Positions 1 to 7,716 of a stretch of DNA of 64,000 nt are shown here, piece after piece (position 1 is the stretch's first letter; each line of letters starts with the position of its first letter). The notes beneath the pieces were generated by a model that did not search any database, had not been told where the DNA came from, and saw only the letters and a list, made by a program, of their open reading frames with translations. Position numbers and translations under genes: made by a program. The stretch spans positions 9,114,001 to 9,178,000 of the forward strand of contig NZ_CP080521.1 in NCBI RefSeq assembly GCF_019468565.1. Direction: 5' to 3'. Source of the DNA: Pseudonocardia sp. DSM 110487 (GTDB lineage: Bacteria; Actinomycetota; Actinomycetes; Mycobacteriales; Pseudonocardiaceae).

Positions 1-801
1 GGCGCAGAGGGCGACGGCCCGTACGCGGGCCAGGGCCTGCTCGACCCCGAGGCCCCGGTCGCCGCGGCCCCGGACAACAGCGTGGTGATCGACCAGGCCG
101 CGGCCCGTGACCCGCTCGACCCCGGCGCCCCTGCCCCGTCCGACTGGATCCCGGTGGCCTTCCCCGGCCCGCTGGCGGGAGAGAACGCCGGCACCGGAGC
201 CACCGACGGCGGTGACCCCGGCAACGGCCGCTCCAGCGGCAGTTCCGGCGACGACAGCTCGCGTGCCGCCGCCGATGCGGGCGACGATGACGACGATTCC
301 ACGAAGAAGTCCTCCGGCGGCAGCGGATCGTCCTCGAGCGGTGGCTCGAGCGCCGGCAGCAGCGATTCCGGCAGCGATTCCGGCAGCAACGACTCCGATG
401 GGTCGAGCGGCGGCGACAGCGACAGCGACGGCGGTGACAGCGACGACGACGGCGGCGGCCTGCTCGACACCGTCGGCGACACCGTCGGCGGGCTCGTCAA
501 CGGCCTCGGCCTCGGCGGGGGCGGCGACAGCGAGAAGAGCAGCAATGACGACGGCGACGACGAGGACAGCAAGAGCTCCCGCTCGATGAGCCTCATGTCC
601 GCCGACGATGAAGACTCGTCCGCTCCCCAAGACGAGGAAGACTCGGAGTCCAGCAGCGATGCCAAGAGCAGCGACAGCGACGACTCCGAGGACGGCGACG
701 GCGACAGCGACAACAGCGACGGTGGTGACAGCGACGACGACGGCGATGGTGGGGGCCTCGTCGGCGGCCTGCTCGGCACCGTCGGCGGTCTGCTCCGCTG
801 A
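1..801 (+). CDS. C-terminal part of a Ser/Asp-rich low-complexity protein (5' end outside window)
   Basis: The frame is open from base 1, so the gene starts before the window and only the last 266 codons are seen. After about 60 ordinary residues the protein becomes a long acidic run of Ser, Asp and Gly (SDSDGGDSDDDGGG-like), broken by two Gly/Leu stretches (GLLDTVGDTVGGLVNGLGLG near the middle and GGLVGGLLGTVGGLLR at the very end). Such Ser-Asp runs are known from surface or extracytoplasmic stalk proteins, but no anchoring motif is visible here. The first visible residues (YAGQGLLDPEAPVAAAP) faintly recall the end of a subtilase domain, which I treat only as a hint. Function unknown; the reading frame itself is secure. 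Confidence 0.7.
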   Translation, partial: GAEGDGPYAGQGLLDPEAPVAAAPDNSVVIDQAAARDPLDPGAPAPSDWIPVAFPGPLAGENAGTGATDGGDPGNGRSSGSSGDDSSRAAADAGDDDDDSTKKSSGGSGSSSSGGSSAGSSDSGSDSGSNDSDGSSGGDSDSDGGDSDDDGGGLLDTVGDTVGGLVNGLGLGGGGDSEKSSNDDGDDEDSKSSRSMSLMSADDEDSSAPQDEEDSESSSDAKSSDSDDSEDGDGDSDNSDGGDSDDDGDGGGLVGGLLGTVGGLLR

Positions 802-828
802 CGCGGCGGTGGGCGTCGGGCCGGCCTC

Positions 829-1500
829 CTAGACGAGACGCCGGTCCGACGCCCACCGCGAGAGCTCGTAGCGGTTCGACAGCTGCGTCTTGCGCAGCAC
901 GCTCGAGACGTGGGTCTCCACGGTCTTCACCGAGATGAACAGCTCTCCCGCGATCTCCTTGTACGCGTAGCCCCGCGCGAGCAGCCGCAGCACGTCGCGC
1001 TCGCGGCGCGTGAGCAGGTCCAGCTCCGGATCACCGGGCGGAGCCGCGCCGGGCCGGTCGGAGAACACGTCCAGCACGAAGCCGGCCAGCCGCGGCGAGA
1101 ACACCGCGTCGCCCGACTTCACGCGCCGCACCGCGTCGGCGAGCTCCCGACCGGAGATCGTCTTCGTGACGTAGCCGCGGGCGCCGGCGCGGATGACCGC
1201 GATGACGTCCTCGGCCGCGTCCGACACCGACAGGGCCAGGAACACCACGTCCGGCAACTCGGGGCGCAGCTGACGCAGCACCTCGGCCCCGCCACCGTCG
1301 GGCATGTGGACGTCCAGCAGCACCACGTCGGGCCGCAGGTGGCGGATGGCGGCCACCGCCTCGTCGACGGAGCCTGCCTCCCCCACGACGGTGACGTCCG
1401 GGACGTGCCGGTCGAGTTCGGCCCGAACCCCTGAACGGAACAGGCCGTGGTCGTCGACCAGGAAGACGCGGATGGGCGCGTCGGTCGATTCGGTGGTCAT
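829..1500 (-). CDS. NarL/LuxR-family two-component response regulator
   Basis: A 223-residue DNA-binding response regulator acting in the cytoplasm. The receiver domain (about residues 10-125) keeps the acidic pair in FLVDDHG and the phospho-acceptor Asp in VVLLDVHMPDGGG. The C-terminal LuxR helix-turn-helix (about 155-220) reads LTRRERDVLRLLARGY and KEIAGELFISVKTVETHVS. Its ATG overlaps the stop of the upstream kinase gene by four bases (ATGA), so the two are translationally coupled and form a cognate pair. The pair lies divergent to a PspC membrane operon, which suggests a cell-envelope stress circuit. The signal and target genes cannot be read from the sequence. Confidence 0.93.
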   Translation of the reverse strand: MTTESTDAPIRVFLVDDHGLFRSGVRAELDRHVPDVTVVGEAGSVDEAVAAIRHLRPDVVLLDVHMPDGGGAEVLRQLRPELPDVVFLALSVSDAAEDVIAVIRAGARGYVTKTISGRELADAVRRVKSGDAVFSPRLAGFVLDVFSDRPGAAPPGDPELDLLTRRERDVLRLLARGYAYKEIAGELFISVKTVETHVSSVLRKTQLSNRYELSRWASDRRLV

Positions 1501-2798
1501 GACTTCGACTCCTGTGAAAGTTCGTCCTGCTCGGCGGTGCGCCCGTCGACCGGCATGGAGATGTGCACCTCGGTGCCTTCGCCCGGCGTGCTGCGCAGCC
1601 GTACGACGCCGCCGTGCCGCTCCATCCTGCCGTGCACGGAGTCGGCGAGGCCGTGCCGGTCGGTGGGAACGCCGTCCGGATCGAAGCCGACGCCGCGGTC
1701 GCGCACGAACACGTGCACCTCCTCCGGCTCGACCTCGACGTACACGCTGACCTCACCGACCTTCGCATGCTTGGCCGCGTTGACCATTGCTTCCCGCGCG
1801 GCGAGCACGAGCGCTCGCAGCCCGTCGTCGAGGGGGCGGTCGCCGACCACGACGGGGCGCACGTCGATCGCGTAGGTGTCCTCCACCTCAGCGGCGGCGG
1901 TGGTGATCGCGTCGGCCAGTCCTTCCGAGAGCGCGGGGTCGCCGGACGCACGACCGGAACGGCCGTACCCGGTGGGGCCGTACAACCAGTGGCGCAGCTC
2001 GCGTTCCTGGCCGCGGGCCAGCCGCAGCACCTCGCGCGGCTGGTCGGACTGGCGCTGGATGAGCGCCAGCGTCTGCAGCACCGAGTCGTGCAGGTGTGCG
2101 GCGATCTCGGCTCGCTCGGTCTCGATGATGCGCTCGCGGCGTTCCTCGGAGAGCTCACGCATGAGGCGCACCCACCACGGGATGGTGAGCACGCCGACGC
2201 CGAGCAACGTGGCCAGCACCGCGAGCATCCCGAACTGCACCTGCGAGAGGTCGAGGTTGCCCAACAGGAACACCCCGATCCCGGTGGCGACGAACAGCGC
2301 GCCCGCGAGCACACGCCACAGCGCGGCCCGGCCACGACCCGTGACGCCGGTGACGCCAGACCGCGCGCCCTCGGTCCAGCGCCTGCGCTGCGACTCGTCG
2401 GCCTCCCGCCACACGACCGCGGCACCGACCGCCGCCACCCCGAGCGGGCCGACGATCCAACCGACCACGGTGTTGCCCAGCGCCGCGGCCGCGAGCCCTG
2501 CACCGATGCCGAGCGCGGCCAGCCCGAGCGCCTGCTGGCGCTCGGCACGCCCGAGCGGGCGCTGCACCTCCGTGGGCTCCTGCCGCACGAAGATCCAGAG
2601 AAGCCCGTAGGCGACGACGCCCGCGCCGTTGACCGCGGCGAGCAGCACGAACGCGGTGCGCACCCAGAGCACGTTGACGCCGAGGTGGTCGGCCACACCC
2701 CCGGCGACGCCCGCCACGAGGCGAGCGCTGCGCCTGCGCATCAGCGGCGGCGCACCGGAGGGCAACGGCGCAAGCGCGCCGGCCGCGGGGAGTCCCAT
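1497..2798 (-). CDS. PspC-domain sensor histidine kinase (HisKA_3 type)
   Basis: A membrane sensor kinase of about 433 residues, partner of the overlapping response regulator. An N-terminal PspC domain (about residues 20-75, RRSARLVAGVAGGVADHLGV) is followed by several hydrophobic segments to about residue 215. A dimerisation/phospho-acceptor region follows with the H-box AEIAAHLHDSVLQTL, then an HATPase with an N-box-like EAMVNAAKHA and a glycine box RDRGVGFDPDGV. The open frame continues far upstream without a domain, so I chose the ATG at 2798; an ATG at 2741 (MRRRSARLV) would still keep PspC. PspC-kinase fusions are known in actinobacteria and are usually linked to envelope stress. Confidence 0.9.
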   Translation of the reverse strand: MGLPAAGALAPLPSGAPPLMRRRSARLVAGVAGGVADHLGVNVLWVRTAFVLLAAVNGAGVVAYGLLWIFVRQEPTEVQRPLGRAERQQALGLAALGIGAGLAAAALGNTVVGWIVGPLGVAAVGAAVVWREADESQRRRWTEGARSGVTGVTGRGRAALWRVLAGALFVATGIGVFLLGNLDLSQVQFGMLAVLATLLGVGVLTIPWWVRLMRELSEERRERIIETERAEIAAHLHDSVLQTLALIQRQSDQPREVLRLARGQERELRHWLYGPTGYGRSGRASGDPALSEGLADAITTAAAEVEDTYAIDVRPVVVGDRPLDDGLRALVLAAREAMVNAAKHAKVGEVSVYVEVEPEEVHVFVRDRGVGFDPDGVPTDRHGLADSVHGRMERHGGVVRLRSTPGEGTEVHISMPVDGRTAEQDELSQESKS

Positions 2799-2909
2799 CA
2801 CACACCCATGGTCACACGCGCGAGAAGGGAGGACATCGGGGAAACCTCCGGGACGGCTCCGGGCCATCCCCCATCCTCGGGGGTCACGTCGGGAGGCACT
2901 CTGAGCGTC

Positions 2910-4139
2910 ATGAGTCGTACGGACGTCGGCGAGACACTGCGCGAGATGTGGGAGACACGCCCCGCCCGGCCGAGGGACGACCGCCAGGTGGCGGGGGTGG
3001 CAGCGGGCATCGCGCGCCGCTACGACATCGACCCCGTGCTGGTACGGGTCGGGTTCGTGGTGGCCGCGTTCTCCGGGATCGGCGCGGCGCTCTACATCGC
3101 CGGCTGGATCCTGCTGCCCGCCGCGCCCGCCGACCCGGCGGCCCCGCGCCCGACCCGGCCACGCACGTGGCTCGTCGTCGCGCTCGCCATCGGCGCCGCG
3201 GTGACCATGGGCAGCGTGTTCGGCGGCAACGGCCCCGATTGGATCCTTCCGCTGCTGGTCGTGGCCGGTCTGCTGTACCTGCTGCACCGCAGCCGGGGCG
3301 ACCGCGGCGCACGGGCGGCGGAGGCACCGACGGTGGCCGCGCCCATGGCCGCGCCCGGGCCGTCGCTGTTGAAGGAGCCGACCGGCGCGGCAGGCAGCAC
3401 CGAGCCGCCGGTGAACCCGCCAGCATGGGACCCGCTCGGCGCCGCCCCCTTCGCGTGGGACCTGCCGGAACCCTCGCCCGCACAGGCCGAGCCACCACCG
3501 CGCAGGCTGCCCGTCACGCCGGTGACGCTCGGGCTCGCGCTGATCGTCGGCAGTGCCGCCGCCGTGATCATGATGCTCGGGGGGATGCTGACGCTCGCGA
3601 ACCTGGCCGTGCTGTGCGGCGTGGTACTCACGGTGCTCGGCGCCGGGCTGGTGCTCGGGGCGTTCCTGCGGACCGGGCGCGGCCTCATCCCGTTCGCCCT
3701 GCTGCTGAGCGCGCTCACCTGGGCGATCGTGGCGGCGCCCGTGGACCGCTGGGAGGGTGACGGGTACGGCGAGCTGGTCGCCGCACCCACCACAGAGGCC
3801 GCACTGCAGAAAAGCTACGAGCGCGGCGCCGGCGAGATCGACCTCGACCTGCGCAACCTCGACCTGAGCGTGCCGCCGGACGGCAACACGAGCCCCGTGC
3901 GGACCCGGATCTCGATGGGAGCGGGCGACGTGACCGTGCGGGTACCGCCCACGGCCGACGTCACCCTGACGGCAGCGGCCGGGTTCGGTGACGTCCGCTT
4001 CGGCGGCCTCGAGGACGACGGCCCGGACGCGCACGTGCAGGTGATCGACGATCTCGGCACCGACGGCGTGCGCAGCGGGCGGCCGCTCGTTCTCGACATC
4101 GATGCAGGTCTGGCAGACGTGGAGGTGCGCCGTGGCTGA
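2910..4139 (+). CDS. PspC domain membrane protein with C-terminal toastrack-like domain
   Basis: A 409-residue envelope protein. A PspC domain (about residues 20-75, RQVAGVAAGIARRYDIDPVLVRVG) is followed by a transmembrane pair, a Pro/Ala-rich linker (about 115-195), further hydrophobic segments (about 200-275) and a soluble C-terminal region with a beta-rich pattern (GAGDVTVRVPPTADVTLTAA, GLADVEVRRG) resembling LiaF-like/toastrack sensor domains. The ATG at 2910 follows a GGGAGG ribosome-binding site. It is divergent from the PspC kinase pair, and its stop overlaps the next small membrane gene. A role in envelope stress sensing together with the kinase is inferred from context. Confidence 0.88.
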   Translation: MSRTDVGETLREMWETRPARPRDDRQVAGVAAGIARRYDIDPVLVRVGFVVAAFSGIGAALYIAGWILLPAAPADPAAPRPTRPRTWLVVALAIGAAVTMGSVFGGNGPDWILPLLVVAGLLYLLHRSRGDRGARAAEAPTVAAPMAAPGPSLLKEPTGAAGSTEPPVNPPAWDPLGAAPFAWDLPEPSPAQAEPPPRRLPVTPVTLGLALIVGSAAAVIMMLGGMLTLANLAVLCGVVLTVLGAGLVLGAFLRTGRGLIPFALLLSALTWAIVAAPVDRWEGDGYGELVAAPTTEAALQKSYERGAGEIDLDLRNLDLSVPPDGNTSPVRTRISMGAGDVTVRVPPTADVTLTAAAGFGDVRFGGLEDDGPDAHVQVIDDLGTDGVRSGRPLVLDIDAGLADVEVRRG

Positions 4140-4341
4140 GCTGGTGAAGAAGGAGACGAGGCGGGGGCCCGACCCGCTGGCCCTGGTCGTGGGGCTGCTC
4201 ACGCTGGCGATGGCCGCGAGCGCCTTCGTCGGCGAGGTGCCGTCGCTCGCCGGCTTCGACGCGCGGTGGCTGCTGGCGGCGGGGGCCGCCGTGATCGGGC
4301 TGCTGCTGTTGGTGGGGAGCCTGCGGGGGCGTCGCCGATAG
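4132..4341 (+). CDS. Small membrane protein, two predicted transmembrane helices
   Basis: A protein of about 69 residues starting at a GTG that overlaps the end of the PspC gene by eight bases, with GGAGG eleven bases upstream. A basic start (AELVKKETRRGPD) is followed by two hydrophobic helices (LALVVGLLTLAMAASAFVG and WLLAAGAAVIGLLLLVGSL) and a basic tail RGRRR. It is the last gene before a strong hairpin, so it closes the PspC operon. I do not recognise the family by name; a small partner of the PspC protein is the obvious guess. Confidence 0.7.
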   Translation: MAELVKKETRRGPDPLALVVGLLTLAMAASAFVGEVPSLAGFDARWLLAAGAAVIGLLLLVGSLRGRRR

Positions 4342-4363
4342 GAGAAGGGCTTCGTAGGACAGG

Positions 4364-4407
4364 TCGTGAGCGGATACGCGTGCAGGAGCACGCGTATCCG
4401 CTCACGA
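4364..4407. terminator. Bidirectional terminator hairpin
   Basis: A perfect 20-bp inverted repeat (TCGTGAGCGGATACGCGTGC and its complement) around a four-base loop AGGA. It lies between the plus-strand PspC operon and the minus-strand guaA, whose stop codon begins at the next base. There is no T-tract, as is usual in high-GC actinobacteria. Confidence 0.85.
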
Positions 4408-5955
4408 CTATTCCCACTCGATGGTGCCAGGCGGCTTGCTCGTGACGTCCAGGACGACCCGGTTGACCTCGGCCACCTCGTTGGTGATGCGCGTGGAGAT
4501 GCGCTCCAGCAGGTCGTAGGGCAGGCGGGTCCAGTCGGCGGTCATCGCGTCCTCGCTGGAGACCGGCCGCAGCACCACGGGGTGGCCGTACGTACGCCCG
4601 TCGCCCTGGACTCCGACGCTGCGGACGTCGGCCAGCAGCACCACGGGGCACTGCCAGATGTCGCGGTCGAGCCCCGCGTAGGTGAGCTCCTCGCGGGCGA
4701 TCGCATCGGCGTCCCGCAGCGTGGCCAGCCGGTCGGCCGTGACCTCCCCGATGATCCGGATGCCGAGGCCGGGCCCGGGGAACGGCTGGCGGTGCACGAT
4801 CGTCTCGGGCAGCCCGAGCTCGGCGCCCACCCGGCGCACCTCGTCCTTGAACAGCGCCCGCAACGGCTCGACCAGCTCGAACTCGAGGTCGTCCGGCAGT
4901 CCGCCCACGTTGTGGTGGCTCTTGATCGTGGCCGTGCCCGACCCTCCGCCGGACTCGACGACGTCCGGGTAGAGCGTTCCCTGGACCAGGAACCCGACGT
5001 GCTCGCTCTCCGCGACCTCCGCCGTGGCGGCCTCGAACACCCGGATGAACTCCCGGCCGATGATCTTGCGCTTCTCCTCGGGGTCGCTGACCCCGGTTAG
5101 CGCGTCGAGGAAGCGGTCGCGGGCGTCGACGGTGTGCAGCTTCGCACCGGTGGCGGCGACGAAGTCGCGCTCCACCTGCTCGCGCTCACCGGCCCGCAGC
5201 AGGCCGTGGTCGACGAACACACACGTGAGCCGGTCGCCGATGGCGCGGTGGACGAGCGCCGCTGCGACGGCCGAATCGACGCCGCCGGAGAGGCCACAGA
5301 TGGCCCGCCCCTCCCCGACCTGCGCCCGCACGGCGTCGATGGTGTCGTCGATGATCGAGGACGTCGTCCAGCCCGGGCTGATGCCCGCGACCTCGTGCAG
5401 GAACCGCCGCAGCACCTCCTGCCCGTGCGGCGAGTGCCCGACCTCGGGGTGGTACTGCACGCCCGCCAGTCGCCGCACCGGGTCCTCGAACGCGGCCACC
5501 GCCGCCCGCTCGGACGACGCCGTCACGGTGAAGCCCTCCGGCGCGCGCACCACCGAGTCACCGTGGCTCATCCACACCGGGTGCCGCGCCGGCAGCCCGT
5601 CGTGCAGCGTGCTCCCACCGCAGAGGGTCAGCTCCGTGCGCCCGTACTCGCGGGTGCCGTCCGGCGCCACCTCTCCGCCGAGCGCCCGCGCCATCGCCTG
5701 GAAGCCGTAGCACAGCCCCAGCACCGGGATGCCGGTGCGGAACAGCTCGGGATCGACGCTCGGCGCACCCGGCTCGTACACGCTCGACGGCCCACCGGAC
5801 AGGATCAGCGCCGCAGGCTTGCGGGCGACGATCTCGGCCACCGGCGTGTCCCCCGGGATGATCTCCGAGTAGACCTGCGCCTCACGCACCCGGCGGGCGA
5901 TCAGCTGGGCGTACTGGGCGCCGTAGTCGACGACGAGGACGGTGGGGGGTTGCAC
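4408..5955 (-). CDS. guaA: GMP synthase (glutamine-hydrolysing)
   Basis: A 515-residue cytoplasmic enzyme that aminates XMP to GMP using glutamine and ATP, the last step of guanine nucleotide synthesis. The N-terminal class I glutamine amidotransferase domain (about 1-195) has the nucleophile Cys in VLGLCYGFQAMA and the His/Glu pair in GVQYHPEVGHSPHG. The ATP-pyrophosphatase domain has the P-loop CGLSGGVDSAVAAAL. The C-terminal dimerisation domain ends in the conserved SKPPGTIEWE. Length is normal. It ends directly at the bidirectional terminator. guaB3 and guaB lie further upstream on the same strand after a 614-bp gap. Confidence 0.98.
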   Translation of the reverse strand: MQPPTVLVVDYGAQYAQLIARRVREAQVYSEIIPGDTPVAEIVARKPAALILSGGPSSVYEPGAPSVDPELFRTGIPVLGLCYGFQAMARALGGEVAPDGTREYGRTELTLCGGSTLHDGLPARHPVWMSHGDSVVRAPEGFTVTASSERAAVAAFEDPVRRLAGVQYHPEVGHSPHGQEVLRRFLHEVAGISPGWTTSSIIDDTIDAVRAQVGEGRAICGLSGGVDSAVAAALVHRAIGDRLTCVFVDHGLLRAGEREQVERDFVAATGAKLHTVDARDRFLDALTGVSDPEEKRKIIGREFIRVFEAATAEVAESEHVGFLVQGTLYPDVVESGGGSGTATIKSHHNVGGLPDDLEFELVEPLRALFKDEVRRVGAELGLPETIVHRQPFPGPGLGIRIIGEVTADRLATLRDADAIAREELTYAGLDRDIWQCPVVLLADVRSVGVQGDGRTYGHPVVLRPVSSEDAMTADWTRLPYDLLERISTRITNEVAEVNRVVLDVTSKPPGTIEWE

Positions 5956-6129
5956 CGCACCAGGGTAGGCGCTGCTTCCGGCGACCGAGCGTGCACCGGT
6001 TCACCCCGCGACCAGAATCACTGCACGCCCACCGACCCTGGTGACTAGACGGTTGATTCCTGGGTTCTGGGTGGTCGTAGACGATGCGCGGGCCTGTTCG
6101 GCGGTGGTGGCCGCGCATGATCCGATGTG

Positions 6130-6169
6130 GCGGTTGTCCATGGCTGCGGTGACAACCATGGACAACCGC
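6130..6169. repeat. Inverted repeat, 14-bp arms
   Basis: GCGGTTGTCCATGG at 6130-6143 is repeated exactly in inverted orientation at 6156-6169 with a 12-base spacer. It lies in the empty spacer about 175 bp upstream of guaA. It could be an operator or the end of a degraded element. Confidence 0.55.
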
Positions 6170-6504
6170 TCATTCGACGGGGTGTTGCCACCGGTCCTCG
6201 GGTGGGCGCGCCCGCGCTCCGCGCGTGTCCGGTCCCGCGGTGGCCGAGTCGGAGGATGACCGATCCCGTGGGCGCTCTGCGAGATGCTCGTCTTGCCCTC
6301 CCGGACCTCTGGACGAGCACGTCCCGTCCGGTGCATGGCGGCTTTCGGTGTTCACCGTCGGGCGGAGGGTCGGGACCACCGGATAGTTGCGTAGGCACCG
6401 GGCAGGGACGGGCTCGTCGAGTACGGGCGTGCCCCAAGCCGGGGACGACGCGCCCAAGCCAACGTTGCTGACCAGGTGGACACCGGAGACCGCACCTCGT
6501 GGAT

Positions 6505-6524
6505 CCGCGTTCCGCGGAACGCGG
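6505..6524. repeat. Perfect 20-bp palindrome
   Basis: CCGCGTTCCGCGGAACGCGG is its own reverse complement. It lies about 45 bp downstream of the guaB3 stop codon (minus strand). It could act in termination or be a protein-binding site; nothing nearby decides between these. Confidence 0.45.
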
Positions 6525-6569
6525 CACGGGTGTCGGTGGTCTCGCTACGCGCCGGCTCTCGCGCGCCGG

Positions 6570-7694
6570 TCAACCGCGGACCGTCAGCCCCACCCGCTGG
6601 AACTCCTTCAGGTCCGAGTACCCCGTCTTCGCCATCGCCCGCCGCAGGGCACCGAAGAGGTTGACCGTGCCGTAGGGGCTGCGGGTCGGGCCGAAGAGCA
6701 GGGTCTCCAGGTCGATGTCACCCTGCAGGTACCCGGAGATCTCCGACCGGGGAAGCGACGGGTGCGCCACAGCCGAGGTCCAGTACAGGCCCCGGCCAGG
6801 GCTCTCGGACGACCCGGCGAGCTGCTCACCCAGCATCACGGCGTCGGCGCCGCACGCGATCGCCTTGGCCATGTCGCCGGAGCCCGCCATGCCGCCGTCG
6901 GCGATCACGTGGACGTACCGGCCGCCCGTCTCGTCGAGGTAGTCGCGGCGCGCGGCGGCCGCGTCGACGATCGCGGTTGCCATCGGGACGCCGATGCCGA
7001 GCACGTCGTCGGTGGTGGTGGCCGACGACTCGCCGTACCCGACGATCACGCCCGCGGCGCCGGTGCGCATGAGGTGCATGGCCGTGCGGTAGTCGCCGCA
7101 GCCGCCTGCAACCACCGGGACGTCGAGGGAGTTGATGAACTCCTTCAGGTTCAGCGGCTCCCCACCGGACACGTGCTCGGCCGAGATGATCGTGCCCTGC
7201 ACGAACAGGATCTCGACGCCCCCGGCGAGCAGGTCGGGGGTGAGCTCGCGGGCGCGCTGCGGGCTCACGCGGGCGGCGACGGTGACGCCGGCCTCCCGCA
7301 CGGCCTTGAGCGCCTCGGTGAGCAGGGCGGGCTGGATCGGGGCGGAGTGCAGCTCCTGCAACAGCCGGATCGCGGCGAGGGGGTCGTCGTCCTCCACCGC
7401 GTCGACCACCCGCTCCAGCGCGCCCTCGGCGTCGGCGTGGCGGGCCCACAGGCCCTCCGCGTTGAGCACCGCGAGGCCGCCGAGCTGGCCGATCCGCGCG
7501 GCGGTCGACGGCGAGACGATCGCGTCGGTCGGATGGGTGACGAGCGGGATCCCGAAGTGGTACGCGTCGAGCTGCCAGGCGGTCGAGACCTCCTGCGAGC
7601 TGCGCGTCCGCCGGGACGGCACGATCTCGACCTGGTTCAGGTCGTAGCTGCGACGGGCCTCCCGGCCCATCCCGATCTCCACGAGGTCACGCAC
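6570..7694 (-). CDS. guaB3: GuaB3-type IMP dehydrogenase family protein
   Basis: A 374-residue TIM-barrel protein of the GuaB family, without the CBS pair of the true IMP dehydrogenase encoded next to it. The fold is shown by the phosphate-binding region VVAGGCGDYRTAMHLMRTGAAGVIVGYGE and by HVIADGGMAGSGDMAKAIACGADAVMLG. At the loop where IMP dehydrogenase carries its catalytic Cys (SICTT in the neighbour) this protein reads SSATTT, so classical IMPDH chemistry is not expected. The start is a GTG (VRDLVEIGMGREARRS). The arrangement guaB3 just downstream of guaB matches Rv3410c-Rv3411c of M. tuberculosis. Its reaction is not settled by the sequence; a purine-salvage role is plausible. Confidence 0.9.
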   Translation of the reverse strand: MRDLVEIGMGREARRSYDLNQVEIVPSRRTRSSQEVSTAWQLDAYHFGIPLVTHPTDAIVSPSTAARIGQLGGLAVLNAEGLWARHADAEGALERVVDAVEDDDPLAAIRLLQELHSAPIQPALLTEALKAVREAGVTVAARVSPQRARELTPDLLAGGVEILFVQGTIISAEHVSGGEPLNLKEFINSLDVPVVAGGCGDYRTAMHLMRTGAAGVIVGYGESSATTTDDVLGIGVPMATAIVDAAAARRDYLDETGGRYVHVIADGGMAGSGDMAKAIACGADAVMLGEQLAGSSESPGRGLYWTSAVAHPSLPRSEISGYLQGDIDLETLLFGPTRSPYGTVNLFGALRRAMAKTGYSDLKEFQRVGLTVRG

Positions 7695-7716
7695 GGGTGA
7701 CCAGCCTAGATGGCCC

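Larger units (their letters stand above)
5956..6569. other. Gene-poor spacer with two palindromes between guaA and guaB3
   Basis: About 610 bases without a convincing gene. Short open frames exist on both strands, but none has a recognisable domain or normal codon use. The spacer holds an inverted repeat at 6130-6169 (14-bp arms GCGGTTGTCCATGG, 12-base loop) and a perfect 20-bp palindrome at 6505-6524. It may be the remains of a lost gene or insertion, but I cannot identify a parent. Confidence 0.5.

Noticed and set aside
1..200. The start of the window as the end of a mycosin/subtilase
   Set aside because: Only a weak GQGLLDPEA-like pattern is visible, and no catalytic residues fall in the window.
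1563..2909. Plus-strand extension of the PspC gene to 858 residues
   Set aside because: It is antisense to the kinase, while the ATG at 2910 has a good ribosome-binding site and begins just before the PspC domain.
2799..4391. A minus-strand frame continuing from the histidine kinase far upstream, suggesting a 964-residue protein
   Set aside because: The upstream part is antisense to the PspC gene, has no domain and unnatural composition. It is open only because of the high GC content. The kinase starts near 2798.
5956..6569. A gene or HNH/13E12-type remnant in the guaA-guaB3 spacer
   Set aside because: None of the six frames shows an HNH, DUF222 or transposase motif; only palindromes are supported.
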